Under the pieces are notes generated by a model, which was given only the letters and a program-made list of their open reading frames with translations, was not told the DNA's origin and ran no database searches. Of a DNA stretch of 64,000 nucleotides, positions 23,411 to 35,501 are shown piece after piece. Origin of the DNA: Gnetum montanum (Eukaryota > Streptophyta > Gnetopsida > Gnetales > Gnetaceae); contig MNCI01030955.1 in the NCBI GenBank assembly GCA_015680685.1, positions 1,132,120 through 1,196,119 of the forward strand, given 5' to 3'. Every line of letters begins with the position of its first letter. The stretch's first letter is position 1. The translations under genes were made by a program, and so were the position numbers.

Positions 23411-23939
23411 GTTGTATGTTAGATTAGCATACTTGTTGGAATTGAACTATGTGTTGAGTAATATCTCATCAGCATAATTTTTTAAAATTATTCTATAAGT
23501 AATGAGATGAAACTGAAATGCCCATAAAAGCAAGCAATTACAGTGGAGAAAACTAGACATCCACAAAGATAATGCCTGTTAAAGGTACTTAATAATGCAC
23601 AAAGGTAGAGGAGGAGTAGAAGGGAATGGTGTAAATGTAGGGTCGTTAAGGTGAACTAAAACCACAAAAAAGATAATCCCCTAAGTCAATTATATCTTAA
23701 AAATAACAAAGTAAATAGCATCCCCTTTGTACTAAAATTTAAAAATTCCAACAATCCATACTCATGTAAAGAACTTAGGACTTTATATTATTTTTAAAGT
23801 AATATTACTATAATCAAAAGTAGTGTATCTCATGTTCTCATACTATGCATTTAACTTGCATTTGCATGCGGAATAACGTAAAGAATTGTGCACTTAATAC
23901 GGTCCGTGAATTTTAAGCACGTAAGGTGAGTTTTTCTTG
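23411..23939. other. Gap without recognised feature
   Basis: AT-rich sequence with no match seen to other parts of the window. The E gag homology has faded. GC content begins to rise near 23860. Confidence 0.5.
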
Positions 23940-24600
23940 TGCGTTGGATTTTGCTTGTGCGCCACCAACCAACCAGGGCTGTGACGGTGACGGTTTATGC
24001 GACCGGTGCTTATATCCCTAACTAATTACCATAGATGGCTGTGCCCTGGTCCAAGATCAAAGCAAGGCTCATCACTGCCAAGGCAGCAGCAGCGACCATG
24101 TCTATGTGCGGCAGTCTCAACCTCAACCTGGCCATGGCCACAGTCATCATCCTCACGGCGGCAGCGGCAACGATGGCGTTGGAGGCAGTGCCTCAAGGTG
24201 CCTGGAACTGGATACTCGTGGCACCGCACATGAGCGAAGCGCAGTGGCAATCACATGGGCTGCCGCTGGCAAGCCTTGTGGACAACACCCACTGTGCTGG
24301 TGCAAGCTGGCAGGGACTGCTGGGTGGGCCCGTCCGCGTCTACGGTGGGCCCCAACCCAGCTCTTGGGCCACTTCCTTGCTGTGCTGGTCGTGGGAAGAA
24401 GATGTGGGTCCCCCAAAAGGAGTGTGTGGAGCCCACAGCCTTGGCATGGACGTCGTACAGACACTCAAATCGCTCCGGAGGACGCCGCTCCGCTGCTGGG
24501 TCCATGTAAGCGCTGCTGCTGCTTCTTCAACTGAGGCTGAGGCTGAGGCTGCTAAGGCTGTGGCCGCACAGCTACGGCAGACTTGATGACGTTACTGGGT
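23940..24600 (+). other. GC-rich island
   Basis: This is the only markedly GC-rich stretch in the window, rich in CpG, CAG/GCN runs and (gaggct)n near 24530-24555. All three forward frames and two reverse frames stay open across much of it, which is a base-composition effect. Its edges are sharp against AT-rich flanks. That suggests a relatively recent, unmethylated or transferred segment, unlike the C-to-T-worn surroundings. Confidence 0.7.
24035..24586 (+). CDS. Candidate unknown protein, 183 aa, in the GC-rich island
   Basis: The ORF begins at ATGG in a favourable context (accatagATGG), with TATA-like 'gcttatatccc' 20-30 bp upstream. It runs 183 codons without a stop. The N-terminus has Ala-rich helices (ITAKAAAATM, LAMATVIILTAAAATMALEA) that could be a membrane or transit segment. 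The middle is Trp/Gly/Pro-rich and the C-terminus is Ala/Glu-rich (SSTEAEAEAAKAVAAQLRQT). I do not recognise the protein. Competing frames (24106-24534 plus; 24251-24505 minus) are equally open, so it may be non-coding. An AATAAA signal was not seen directly behind it. A 75-bp piece downstream recurs inverted at 61047-61121. Confidence 0.3.
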   Translation: MAVPWSKIKARLITAKAAAATMSMCGSLNLNLAMATVIILTAAAATMALEAVPQGAWNWILVAPHMSEAQWQSHGLPLASLVDNTHCAGASWQGLLGGPVRVYGGPQPSSWATSLLCWSWEEDVGPPKGVCGAHSLGMDVVQTLKSLRRTPLRCWVHVSAAAASSTEAEAEAAKAVAAQLRQT

Positions 24601-24663
24601 TGCTTCTTCGCGAGCAGTCTATTTTCATTTACGGCAGAAATGACATGAGCTGTATTAAATTAA

Positions 24664-24740
24664 AACTGAACCCGGCTGGTGCGCTTGCATGTTTCCGTGC
24701 ACCTGTTCACGTCAAAGTGAACTCCTGATTGCGCGTCCTG
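24664..24740 (+). repeat. Short repeat shared in inverted orientation with 61047-61121
   Basis: The text starting aactgaacccggctggtgcg, then 'cttgcatgtttccgtgcacc' and 'aaagtgaactcctgatt', is the reverse complement of 61047-61121 with few differences. It lies just downstream of the GC-rich island and could be part of a 3' untranslated region or a dispersed repeat. Confidence 0.85.
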
Positions 24741-25180
24741 ATGACATCTTATGATGAAAATGTACTGAGTGTTGTCTAGTAGAATTAAATTTGTGACCTA
24801 TTGTTACTAAGCTAACATCTCAATGTCCTTTCTTGTGTTATTTTTTCTTGTAAAGGTTCACAATCATTACTTCCTAGTGTTATGTTTTTCCTTTGATTTA
24901 TTTGTTATTAATGAAATTAGTGTTTTGCTTAAACTTGTTTGTCAACTTAACACTTTTATCTCTTGTCTCTTGATTTTTCAAGAAAGGAGTACATGATTTA
25001 TTTTTCTATCTTTTGCTCCTCAATTCTAGATTGTCATTCATGATTAGGATTAATGAAAAAACATAGAAATAATACGTTAAAATGAGTTTGATTGACTAGC
25101 ATGGCTAGAAAATCATTAATTAAGAAGGCTTTAAACATTTTATGAATTTGGGTATTGCATTAAGAATGAATCATTATTCC
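24741..25180. other. AT-rich gap, no feature
   Basis: Short ORFs only, and no match to other regions was seen. The last 5 bases (attcc) may be the target duplication of element F. Confidence 0.5.
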
Positions 25181-26027
25181 TGATGAAGCATAAATAAGTT
25201 GGCTACATTGACAAGTATGCATTAACATAGCCTCGTCAATATGTATGCATTGATGCATCCTATGATGTATTGACACCATCCTATTCTTTACCTATATAAA
25301 TGTGTATACCCATTGCATGTATGGTATCTTTTAGTCATTATGTAGGTAGACTCTTGCAGTTTTCCTTTGTGAAAGTTAGAATATTTTTCCCCTTGAGTGC
25401 CTCTGGATTAAGCAAGTTGTACAAAGTCCTATTCAAGTGTGCTATGTGCCTAGATACATGTGCATAATGATCATAGATTCAAGATTTGTTTCCCTCATTA
25501 TGGTACTTGAATTAGCACTATGATTTTTTTATTTTTTATTTTTTGCACTTTATTCTTAATATTTATTTACTCTACCATGCTCTTAGTTAAGTATTCTATT
25601 ATTCCACACTTAAACATATATGCATGAGCATGACCACTTCGAGCATAATGTACAAGCATTTGGTAATCTTAGTGATGATTACTTAGTATACCGAGTAGTG
25701 AACACTTTGCAACCTAGCAACATTAGTATATGTTCAAGATGTGTATAGAAAGTAGGAAACAAATGCTCTATGCTAAGCTAGTTTACATTATTTCTCTGCA
25801 CTTAGATTAATTAATTTAATATTTTAATACAACCATCATGTGTCTCAATCATGATTAACCATACTAAGTGAACCAACACAAGTGTGATTAGAAAGATAAT
25901 AATCAGCATTCCATTATCTAGTTATCAAAGGCATCCATCTAGTCCTATGTCCACGAAATTCAACCAAATCATGCATGCACACTTATGATTCATATGATTA
26001 GTTGTAGGGTTATTTTGTCACTCATCA
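25181..26027 (+). repeat. 5' LTR of element F
   Basis: The LTR begins TGATGAAG and ends CTCATCA, with TATA-like 'cctatataaatg' at 25291-25302 and a C-like R/U5 (text such as 'gcatgaccacttcgagcat'). It is followed one base later by a primer site. The length is 847 bp. Confidence 0.88.
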
Positions 26028-26028
26028 T

Positions 26029-26046
26029 TGGTACCATTTCTAAGGA
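26029..26046 (+). promoter_or_regulatory. Primer-binding site of element F (tRNA-Asp type, mutated)
   Basis: The sequence tggtaccatttctaagga differs from the C site (tggcaccattgccaagga) by three transitions or transversions. Confidence 0.8.
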
Positions 26047-26215
26047 CTTTGGTGCTAGAGTTTTAGATAACTAAGATCATTTAAGGATCATTGTTAGAGT
26101 TTCACATGATTTATCTATTGCTTAAAAATAATAATATTTTATTCTAAAGCGCACTTGCAAATTAAAAAATATTCTTCTCATAGGGTAGGTTCCCCACTTG
26201 TGGATGATTGATGAG

Positions 26216-26442
26216 AACAATTACTCTAATTATTAGAGTGGTTACTCTAGCGGTTACTCTAGTGGTTACTCTAGCAGTTATTCTAATTATTAGAGTAGTT
26301 ACTTTAGCAGTTACTCTAATTATTAGAGTGGCTACTCTAGCGGTTACTCTAGTAGTTATTCTAATTATTAGAGTGGTTACTCTAGCAGTTCCTTTAGCAA
26401 TTATTCTAATTATTAGAGCGATTACTCTAATTATTAGAGTAG
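26216..26442 (+). repeat. Palindromic minisatellite in U3 of element C
   Basis: CTCTAATTATTAGAG palindromes alternate with 'ggttactctagcggttactc' units. The opposed ORFs over it (rich in I-I-R-V and A-V-T-L) are artefacts of the repeat. The 3' LTR has a much shorter version (35521-35616). Confidence 0.9.
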
Positions 26443-26453
26443 TTGCTCCCAAG

Positions 26454-26464
26454 CCTATAAATAC
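26454..26464 (+). promoter_or_regulatory. TATA box in the C 5' LTR
   Basis: CCTATAAATAC lies directly downstream of the palindromic array. The identical box is in the 3' LTR at 35628-35638. Confidence 0.8.
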
Positions 26465-27218
26465 AGCGCCCAGGCGCACAATTGGGAAAGAAGTCTTTTT
26501 AGTAGTCAAGTAGTGAAACTCTTGTAGTCTGTTTGAAAGTTAAAGTATTTTCCAAGTGCTCGCAGTAGGAGGTCTAAGTGTGGATAGATCTTTATTCGAG
26601 CATTGTGTACTTAAGCACACCTTGTGTACAGCAATAAAGCTGAGCTCTTTGATTCATCCTTGCAGCACTTGAGATTTGTTTTCTTATGTATTTATTTTAT
26701 TTTATTTTCTTATGCATTTATTATATTTTATGCACTTTACATTTATGTTATTAGCACAACAATTCATTTTGATCAATTAAGGAAATTGTTAAATTACACA
26801 AGCACGACCACTTCGAGCAAGTGTGTAATGCTTGGTAACCCAGTAATGATTAGCGTTTGGTAATCCCAGCAGTGTTACACTGGTTCAAGATGTGTACGAC
26901 AAGTGGGAATGGATGTTGATGTTAAGATTAGTTAGAACTTAGTTAATGAGTAGTTAATTTAAATTAGTCACTTAGTCCCCTCTCTCCTTCCCTACTAGCA
27001 CAAGACATAAAAACATAAAAGCTATAAAAATCATATGCCCCAACCTTACTTAACCATACAATCATGACATATAGGTAAGCTTGGGAAGACAACAATCAAC
27101 CAACCCATCCTTGTTCCACAAGGGCGCACAAGCACTTAGTCCTTGGAATTCAACCGAACCGTGCGTGAAACACTCGTATTCGTATGGTTGAGTGTAGGGG
27201 TACCTCGCTGCTCATCAT

Positions 27219-27236
27219 TGGCACCATTGCCAAGGA
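27219..27236 (+). promoter_or_regulatory. Primer-binding site of element C (tRNA-Asp)
   Basis: The sequence tggcaccattgccaagga starts two bases after the LTR. It complements the plant tRNA-Asp 3' end apart from G-to-A-type changes. Confidence 0.88.
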
Positions 27237-27302
27237 CTTAGTTGTTTGTGCACTAATTAGAACATAGGAAATCATTCACATTATTGGAACAAACCCTTAA
27301 GG

Positions 27303-29660
27303 TTGGTTGAGAAAATAATAAATAAAAATACATTGCACACTGAACAAACAAGTATGTCTCCTTCTTTATACGAAAGGGCCTCACCGCCTAGGTCTGAAAC
27401 AGGAAACAATCAACGACGTAATACACATGACATTGATCCGCCAGTCCCTCAACAAGTTCAAGTGGTATATATTCATCCCAATGTGTATATACCAGACTTC
27501 ACCTTTATCCTCCATCAAGATGAACAATTGCATTGGCGAGACTTAGAAGGTAACATAGTGTTACCTCTCGACTGTTTAGTCCCGAGTATGCTTCTTCGTG
27601 CTCTCACATGAATTGGCATGCCGCACTTACATGCAGAATATGTTGTGCAAGACCATGACTCGAGAAAATACCGTCCCACATAGGCACAATGTCAAAGGGA
27701 CTTGCAATAGGAGAGACATCATAAATATTTGTAGGGTAAGTGGTCCCAGGATGTCCCACATGTCTTAAACAAATATGAGGGTGGTGAACCTACCTCAGGC
27801 AATTGCCCACACAATGATGTTCCTCCCCTTAACTTTGGCCAAGGGGTTGTGTATCAGAACCTTGATTCCACTATTCATAACCTAGGTTCTGATACCCATG
27901 GGCACAAAGGATCTAAAAAAGGAATATGGACACATGATAAAGGTGAACATTTTGATTGTAATTGCGATCGAGGTTGTGATCTTCAAAGAGAAGGTAGCAG
28001 ACACCATCATGGTGATGGTTCTCCTTCTTCTTCACCTTCATCCTTTCCTTCATCCTTTCCTTCAGTATCTGGATGCAGTCATAAGGAAAAAGACCATGGG
28101 GATAAAGGTAGGCAAAGTGGAAGTCATAGACAAAACAGCTAGGAAAGGGGATGAGGACACTCTAGAGAGTCACGACATAGAGGAAGGGAGAGTAGGGAAC
28201 AATGTAGGCATCATAGACACCATGGACGAGACGATCACAATGAACCCCTACTCGCTACTTGAAGTACGTTGGACATAACTGAGGCTGTTAGAATTCCAAC
28301 AAGGCACCAGAAAGATAGTAGGATCAAGAGATTAGATATGAAAAATATCCCATGATTTGAAGTGGGATACAATGCTAATCCTCAGAATCATTTACAAGCA
28401 TTCCATGATGCGTGTGCCTTACAGAACATAGAAAATGAATGGCAAAAACTTAAGCTATTCCCACAGACATTAGTTAAAGAAGCGGAAAGCTAGTATTGGT
28501 CTTAGAACCAGAATCCATTCTTAGGTGGAGTACTATGTTAGAACTATTTAATGACAAGTACCAAACATACTCTTGAGTGTCTAACTTGCGAAAGCAAATC
28601 CAAAGGCTAGAAACAAGGAGGACATGAACCCTTGGATGCTGCCATGGGCCGATACTATGCACTGTTACATCATTGTCCTAGCCATGGTTATTCACAAAGG
28701 GATCAACTATGCCATCTTGTGGATGGGCTTAGGCATGAAACAAGAAGAACCCTTAGGACTTATGCCCATGGAAGACTATTTAAGCTTAGGTCCCATCAAA
28801 TTCAAAGACTATTGGAGCAAGCTGCTAAGGAAGAAGGTGAGCTATGGAAGAGAGAAAGTGCGGAAGAGTATAACTGAGTTCCTTCCCTTTGGAAGAGGTG
28901 AGTAAGATTTTGTAAGGATGAAGACGAGTCACCACTCGAAGAGATGGTGAATAGGAAAACTTTGCCTATCCAAAAGTTGACATTAGAAGTATCGGCATAG
29001 GTAGACCAAATGTGAGATTCCCTAGACAATAGATTTCAAATTGTTCTTAAAATAGTAGAGGAGTCTAGAGAGCAAGGTAGTGATTGTGAAAAAAGAAAAA
29101 AGAGAGAAGTTGAACATGCATGTAGTAAGGGTAAGGGTAAAGTTGTCATCATTGAAGAGGTTGTGGAGTTAGAAATAGACAATGATAGTGGATGTGAGAT
29201 ATGTCAATATGACCATCCTAAGGGATGTTGCCTTGTAATCTCACATCTGTAGGAGTCTGAGGTGTATGCACTCAACCCACGATTGAACAAATGGCAAGCA
29301 CCCTGAAGGTTACCTTATCCTCAAGGTAACCCAAGATAGTTCCACCAACCCTTAACGTATTATCCCAATGGAAATCCACCACAACTGATTGAGTAATATC
29401 AATAGTGGCAATACTGACAATCATGGGGAATGCCACCACTAAGGCAACAGTATCCTTACCAGAAACCTAACCCATATGGATATTACGTGCAATAGCCAAT
29501 CTCCCCACATGACTCTATTGGTCATGTCACTTCTCAAACTCACTACCAAGCTTATGAGTATTATGGGATTCCTTCTTCTAGAGGAAATATTCCACAAGCA
29601 TATCATCCTTCTCATCCAGCCACATCTCTTCCACCAATAGCTCCACTACCACTTGCTTCA
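27303..29660 (+). pseudogene. gag: Element C gag relic
   Basis: Gag polyprotein. The first clean block (27303-27611) includes YIPDFTFILHQDEQLHWRDL. The Ser/Arg-rich linker with GDGSPSSSPSSFPSSFPSV lies at 27849-28142. Capsid follows in another frame: LQAFHDACALQNIENEWQKL (about 28395-28455), then PLDAAMGRYYALLHHCPSHG and LVDGLRHETRRTL (28632-28877). CEICQYDHPKGCC (about 29192-29230) is the family's Cys motif. The tail is Tyr/Gln/Pro-rich with NPYGYYVQ. Several stops are TAG where relatives have Q or W. Confidence 0.9.
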
Positions 29661-29663
29661 GCT

Positions 29664-30360
29664 ATGCAAGGTGAAATCCCTACCCAACCACAACAACATA
29701 ACGCCACAAGGGCTGTTACCTCTCAACCTACTGTTGGGTCTAACAACCACATGAAGAAAAGACCTTTCTTTAGAACCAACAGTCCAACCAAGCCCTTACA
29801 ATCACAAGCAGCTAATTCCTTAGATGCCTCAGTATCAATCAAAACTTCGAAGCCTCCTTCAACTCAACCACTACACTTAATGCATATGGTCATGCTAACA
29901 CATGCCATTATCGATTGGATCAAAGCTAGCCATCTTCCCAAAAAATTCTCTGATCTTGGGAGTCCTATGATATATTTACAAATCGCTGGAAATGAACTGT
30001 GTAAGGCTCTTTTGGATTCAGGTTCCAGTGTCAACTTGATTTATCAATAAATGTATAAGGCCTAGAACCTACCTCCATTGAAAAAGAGCAACATTCGTCT
30101 AGAGTTGGCTGACCAGTCCATCACTGTCCTGTTGGGACTAGTGGAGGACATTGTTACCACTATTTGTGGGTGGTCGTACCTAGCTGACTTCCTAGTGATT
30201 AGCTAAACAACAGTAAGGGGGACTTCCCAATCATAATGGGAAGAGCATGGCCAAGCACCATCAATGCACACTTAGGAATCCACAATCTTTCCCTAGAAAT
30301 ATCAAAGGAAAATACATTTGGAAAGATCAGGAAGAAGAAAGTTCTATGCATCGCATACAG
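29664..30360 (+). pseudogene. Element C aspartic protease relic
   Basis: The 29664-30050 ORF ends in LCKALLDSGSSVNLIYQ, with an intact D-S-G active site of the retropepsin family. It then meets a stop. The second half (FPIIMGRAWPSTINAHLG, about 30224-30280) holds the IMGR flap-end motif in which relatives have a Pro after Arg. A stop-rich spacer leads to RT. Confidence 0.88.
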
Positions 30361-30869
30361 TGACACAGGGTGTAATTGCGTGTAGAGGTCATGGTTTGGG
30401 CAAAGTTTAGCATTGCCTGCATGAAATCAGTGTGCACAAGTGATTAACATACAAAGATACCTATATATAGCAGCCACATGAAAGGAAGACACCCAATGGT
30501 TGACAACTAAACAAGAAAGTAGTTCACTCATATGCATGAAACCAACTGAGGGTTTGACTTGTGCTTACATCGATAACATAGACGCATTAGAGTAAGTCCA
30601 TCGCCAACTTTCAAGTCTTAACCTTGAAAATATCAACTGGGGGAAGTTGGAAATCCCTAAGAAATTTAAGTAGGAGCCCCTCAAGCTAAAACCATTGCCC
30701 ACTGATATGGAATACATGTTCCTTAAAAATGAAAAACTGGTAATTATCAACGCTAAGATTACTCCTCAATAGAAAGAAGAACTGCTAAAGGTAATAAATA
30801 AATGGTCAGAAGCCTTTTCTTGGTCATATCCCGAATTAACTAGAATAGATCCTAGGATATGCCAACATG

Positions 30870-31560
30870 GAACTTACACTAACCACTCCATGAAGCCTTG
30901 AAGACAATTGCAGAGGTGATTGAACCCTAAGTTGAAGCAAGTAGTTAAGGAAGAAATCGAACAGCTTCTCAAGGCTGGGTTCATATACCCCATTGTTGAT
31001 AGTGAATGGGTTAGCCCCTTATTTATTGTGCCTAAAAAGGGAGACAAATGGAGGATGTGCATAGATTTTAGGCTACTAAATATGGCAACATTCAAATATC
31101 ACTTTCCATTGTCATTTTTTGACCAAGTCTTAGACACCATCACAGGGCATCACTATTACAATTTTTTGGATGAATATAGTGGATATAACCAAATATAAAT
31201 AGCCCCAAAAGACTAAGCTAAGACTATGTTCACCAGTCGTTAGGGAATGTTCACATATAAATAGATGTTGTTTGGCTTGTGCAATGCCCCTACAACATTT
31301 CAACGACTAGTTCTAAGCATATTTCAACAATAGATAGGGAATGGCAAGGAGGTCTTTATGGATGACTTCTTCACTTATGGAGCAAACTTTGATCAAGCCT
31401 TAGACTGGTTGGAGCAAGTGTTAAAAATATGTATAGAAACCAATTTGAGGCTCAACTGGAAAAAAAAGCCATTTGATAGTCTAAGAAGGCATAGCACTAG
31501 GGCACAAAATCTCACAAATAGGGATAGAGGTAGACCCTGAGAAAATCAAAATTATCCAAG
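30870..31560 (+). pseudogene. Element C reverse transcriptase relic
   Basis: The frame contains NPKLKQVVKEEIEQLLKAGF, then VDSEWVSPLFIVPKKGDKWR, FLDEYSGYNQI (first catalytic Asp) and, after three stops, EVFMDDFFTYGANFDQALDW with the FMDD motif (about 31349-31405). The motif order and spacing are those of Ty3/gypsy RT. A frameshift after about 31470 moves the continuation to another frame. Confidence 0.92.
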
Positions 31561-32180
31561 GAATTACTCGTCAACCGAAAACTATCAAAGATATTCGATC
31601 ATTCCTTGGACATACTGGCTACTATAGGAGATTTATTGAGAACTTTTCAAAAGTTTGCAAACCATTAGTGGAATTAACGAAAAAGGACATACCTTTTGAG
31701 TGGATCAGGGAATGTGAATTAGCTTTTTCAATTATGAAATAGAAGCTAGTAGAAACACCCATTCTACAAGCTCCTGACTAGTCCAAACCATTCCATATCA
31801 TGACTGACACATCCAACTATGCTTTAGAAGCTGAACTTACATAGCTAGATGACCAGAAGTGTTCTTATTACATCCATTGTGCAAGTAGAAGTATCGCTGG
31901 TACACAACTTAACTACACTACCACAGAGAAAGAATTAATGGTTGTAGTGTTTGCACTAGAAAAGTTTAGACACTATGTATTGGGATATAAAGTATATATA
32001 CATACAGATCATAGTGCAATCTGGTTCCTCATGAATAAGCCAATGGTAAGCCCTCGTATCATACGATGGCTAGTAATCTTACAAGAGTTCAATTTAACAA
32101 TGATCAATCGCAAGGGCATCGAGAATGTAGTTGCTGATCATTTATCTCAATTGCGATGGGAGAACAAAGAGGATGAGTAT
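31560..32180 (+). pseudogene. Element C RNase H relic
   Basis: RNase H removes the RNA strand during reverse transcription. Readable parts are IRSFLGHTGYYRRFIENFSK, then KPFHIMTDTSNYALEAELT (first catalytic Asp in TDTS), TTTEKELMVVVFALEKFRHY (catalytic Glu) and KVYIHTDHSAIWFLMNKP (third Asp). The end is ENVVADHLSQL. TAG stops stand for W and Q. Confidence 0.92.
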
Positions 32181-32329
32181 CCAATTTCTGATTATTTTCC
32201 TAATGAATTCCTCTTTGCTGGTGTAGTGAATAATCAATCACCCATAGAGACAAACTTGTATAATAGCATTCTTACCTATCTCCTCACCCAACAAATACCA
32301 CAAGAGTTAAACCTTAAGAAGAAACAATA

Positions 32330-33600
32330 GTTTCTTCACCAAGTCAAGTACTTTATGGAAATCAATGGGCAACTTTACAAAAGTGTGTCCTGATGGCTTG
32401 GTTCGATGGTGTGTTCCCAATATAGATCAACTGCAAGTTCTCCAAGATGCTCATGAGGGTCCTTGTGGAGGTCATTACACTAGGAGACGAACAGCCATCA
32501 AGATCTTGCTTGCAAGATATTATTGGCCTACATTATTTTGGGATGCCCATCCTTTCATCCAATCTTGTGAGTGTTGTCAACATGATGGGGGAATGACTAC
32601 TAGAATGGAGGGTCCACAATAATGGATCCAACTGTTAGAACCCTTCGACATTTGGTGAATTGATTTTATGGGGCCAATTACACCAATGTCCAATGGAAAA
32701 GTCTATATCATTGTTGCTATTGATTACCTAACTAAATGGGCAGAAATAGCTGTTGTTAAGGATTGTACATCATCTACAGCTACATGATTTTTTCAACAAC
32801 AAATCATAAACAGGTTTGGTGTGCTGCGTGCACTTATTTCAAACAATGGTACACACTTCACAGGTGCAACTTTTTGAAAATTAATGCAATGCTTAGGGGT
32901 TGAGCATAAATTGACTACACCATACCACTCCCAAGCGAATAGTCAAGTAGAAGTCACCAACAAGGAGATTACGAAGATATTGACAAGAACCATTAGCAAG
33001 CTTAGGCAAGACTAGAGCACTAAACTGAATGATGCTCTTTGGGCATACTACTCCACATTGAAACTCCCTACAAGCTACTCTCCCTATGAGTTAGTGTATG
33101 GTAAACTACCAACACTTCCCATTCAAACTGAGCTTTGTACACTATCCACGACATGTGACCTCAACCTTGACCTTGATTTAGCAAAGAAATAATGGTTAGT
33201 AACCCTTAATTTGCTAGATGAAAACTGACTAGCTACCATGTCATCTAACGAATTACACAAGGCATTCAATAAGCAATGTCATGACCTAAGAATTAGGAAA
33301 GTTAAATATCAACTGAGAGATAAGGTTCTCTACTGGAATCCCACACATGTTCCACAACATACTAAATTTCAAACACTGTGGGAAGGACCTTATATTATTT
33401 ATGCAACTTTTCCTTCAAGGGCCATGACAATATACAAACTTGAGAGCTCGGATAAGAAATTTTTGGTCAACATGCAACAAATCAAACCTTTCCAGGAGCT
33501 TAGGATAGCCAGCACACATGCTACCTCTCTTGATGGACAACCCTACTCACTATTTCAGATCTCCTCCTTCCAACTTAGTTGTGGGGGAGATGGCCACCTA
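32330..33600 (+). pseudogene. Element C integrase relic
   Basis: Integrase inserts the DNA copy. The HHCC zinc domain reads HEGPCGGHYTRRRTAIKILL to SCECCQHDGG (about 32450-32585). The core has IDFMGPITPMSNGKVYIIVA (first Asp kept). The second Asp site reads ALISNNGTHFTG (Asp changed to Asn, about 32838-32870). The Glu is kept in NSQVEVTNKEITKIL. The C-terminal SH3-like part, DKVLYWNPTHVPQHTKFQTL to NMQQIKPFQEL, is followed by no clear chromodomain. The lost Asp and several stops make it inactive. Confidence 0.92.
33573..33592 (+). promoter_or_regulatory. First G-rich polypurine-like motif of C (pol end)
   Basis: The sequence cttagttgtgggggagatgg overlaps the last codons of pol. It is the same core as the true polypurine tract at 35502-35516. 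Confidence 0.7.
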
Positions 33601-33602
33601 TG

Positions 33603-35501
33603 CTAACTGTTCTAGCCCCTCAGTTCTTTTTGAATTTTTGTTTTACACATTCTTTCAACTTTTCTTATTTTGGTTTTACACCATCGTTCATGTTCTTACT
33701 ATTTCTTTATTTGCTTGATTTACTTTTATTCATCATCTAATAAGTGCTCATGATGATGGATTGAATTATATCATATTGATTGCTAATGTTTGGTTTTTAC
33801 CTTTGAATTATGATGTTGATATCAAGCTATGGTTCTTTTGGTAAAATAGGTAATGAGTCCATGTCGTCTACTCATCCATACAACTCTATGGTCTCCTTTG
33901 GCTTGGAACTGTATGGTTCCCTTTTTCTAAGTAAACTTGTTAATGAATTGGTGGCTGGGTATTTTTCAAACCAAGGAAAGACTCAAAGGATGAAAAGGGT
34001 GTGACTTCAAGGGGATTCAATAAATTGGTGCTAGCCATTCTCTTGGGTGCTTAGATGCTTTTTCTTGGGTTTTCCGCCACTCTAACATTGTTCAAATATT
34101 AGGAAGCTAAGTGAATAAAAATAAGTCTTTGCATGGTATGGTTCTCACGCATAAACATAAAAAAAAAAGAGAAAAGAAAGGAGAAAAGTAAGAATTCAAA
34201 ACACACCCCTTAGACATAATAAAGCAATATGGGCTACAAGCACTAGTTATGAAATTGGAAAGACATGTTACCCATGCTTGAAGATTCCCTCTAACTAAGG
34301 CCCTTTCTCACTTCCTACTTCTCCATCTCTCTCTCCTCAGGATGGTGGTCACTCTTTGTGGAAGCATTCTTGTTGCCTCAAGAGGATGGATTGGCCAAGT
34401 GTATTGATGCAAGGTCACTGAATATGGCTGGTTTGAGTCTGGATTTGGGATAAGTTCTACTCAGTTATCATAACCATGAAATACACAAGGGGCTTTACAC
34501 AACCTTGTTCTTGGGATTCCATTCCATTCTCTCCTCTCGATCTTTCTTCCTATTTTCCACCTCATTGTTGGTTTTATCATTAGTTTGTTTTGGGTTGATA
34601 CATTATTTTTTTTGGTGAATTCTTGTGGGTAATTTTTTAACTCTTACTTCCAATTGACATTCCTAAAGTCTATGGACTCTTTGGTTTGTGGATTTGTCAG
34701 GGCATAAAAGGCATGAGCCTACTTTGGGGAGGACCCACTGGCATTTCTTTTTGGTGCAATTGTTAACTTCTTTTCCTTAAACATTTCCTACAATCAATCA
34801 TTTCTTATTTCATCCCCATCCATGACATCCATTTTATTGACATTGTCATTGATATTTTTCATCTTTCTTATTCTTCATGTTTTTCCATCTTATAGCTACC
34901 GAAGGTTCGCTCTTAGTCGTGGGGGCCCTAGCACAAATTTTTCAATTTTTTCCATTTTACTAAATGCCTAACCCCTACACCTTGGGTAGTTGCCAGTGAT
35001 AAATCTCTGAACCAGTTTCTACAATAACCACAACTCAGCCAATGCACTTCATATTGAGGCAAGGTATCAACTACATTGTGGATTATCTATCCTTGCTCAT
35101 TTGTCACTGTGTTGTGTGTGCAAATGGTGATAATACAAAAAATGGACTAGGCTTGGAGGAAGCACTTAGGATGGACCAGAACTGGAGCATTTACAAAAGG
35201 AGCAAGTTTGGTGGCATGGCTATGGATAAACAATGGAAAGTGCAATCTTGGCATTGGCGGCAACACGCTCCATCTTCTCTCTCTCTCTCTTTTTCTCTTT
35301 AAGCTACCAAATAAAGGCTTGGATGTCATTTATGTACGAGTGTTCACCACAATGGTCATGAACACTAATGTTGTAATATGCTTATTGATCTATTCATTGG
35401 GCACATTGAGTTTGTCATCCCATTCCATCGTCAGTTGTCAATTAGTCAATAATCCCATACCTTCCCAATATTTTGTAAGGAAATCGAGGATGAGTTTTCA
35501 T
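33603..35501 (+). other. 3' non-coding region of element C
   Basis: T-rich sequence with no gene. It holds a second G-rich motif ('cttagtcgtgggggccc', about 34912-34928), a 'gaaagacatgttacccatg' phrase shared with B, and a (CT)n microsatellite at 35276-35292. The ORF at 35042-35302 shows no known domain. Confidence 0.75.

Larger units (their letters stand above)
26209..27217 (+). repeat. 5' LTR of element C
   Basis: 1009 bp, TGATGAG...CTCATCA. It aligns with 35517-36364 throughout. The difference in length is mostly the longer palindromic minisatellite at 26216-26442. Confidence 0.95.

Noticed and set aside
24106-24534. Alternative frames in the GC-rich island (His/Gly-rich and Arg-rich ORFs)
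   Set aside because: All frames are open for compositional reasons; only the frame with an upstream TATA-like box and good start context was listed, at low confidence.
26162-26513. Two opposed 100-residue ORFs rich in I-I-R-V/T-A-R
   Set aside because: They are translations of the palindromic minisatellite in the C LTR, not genes.
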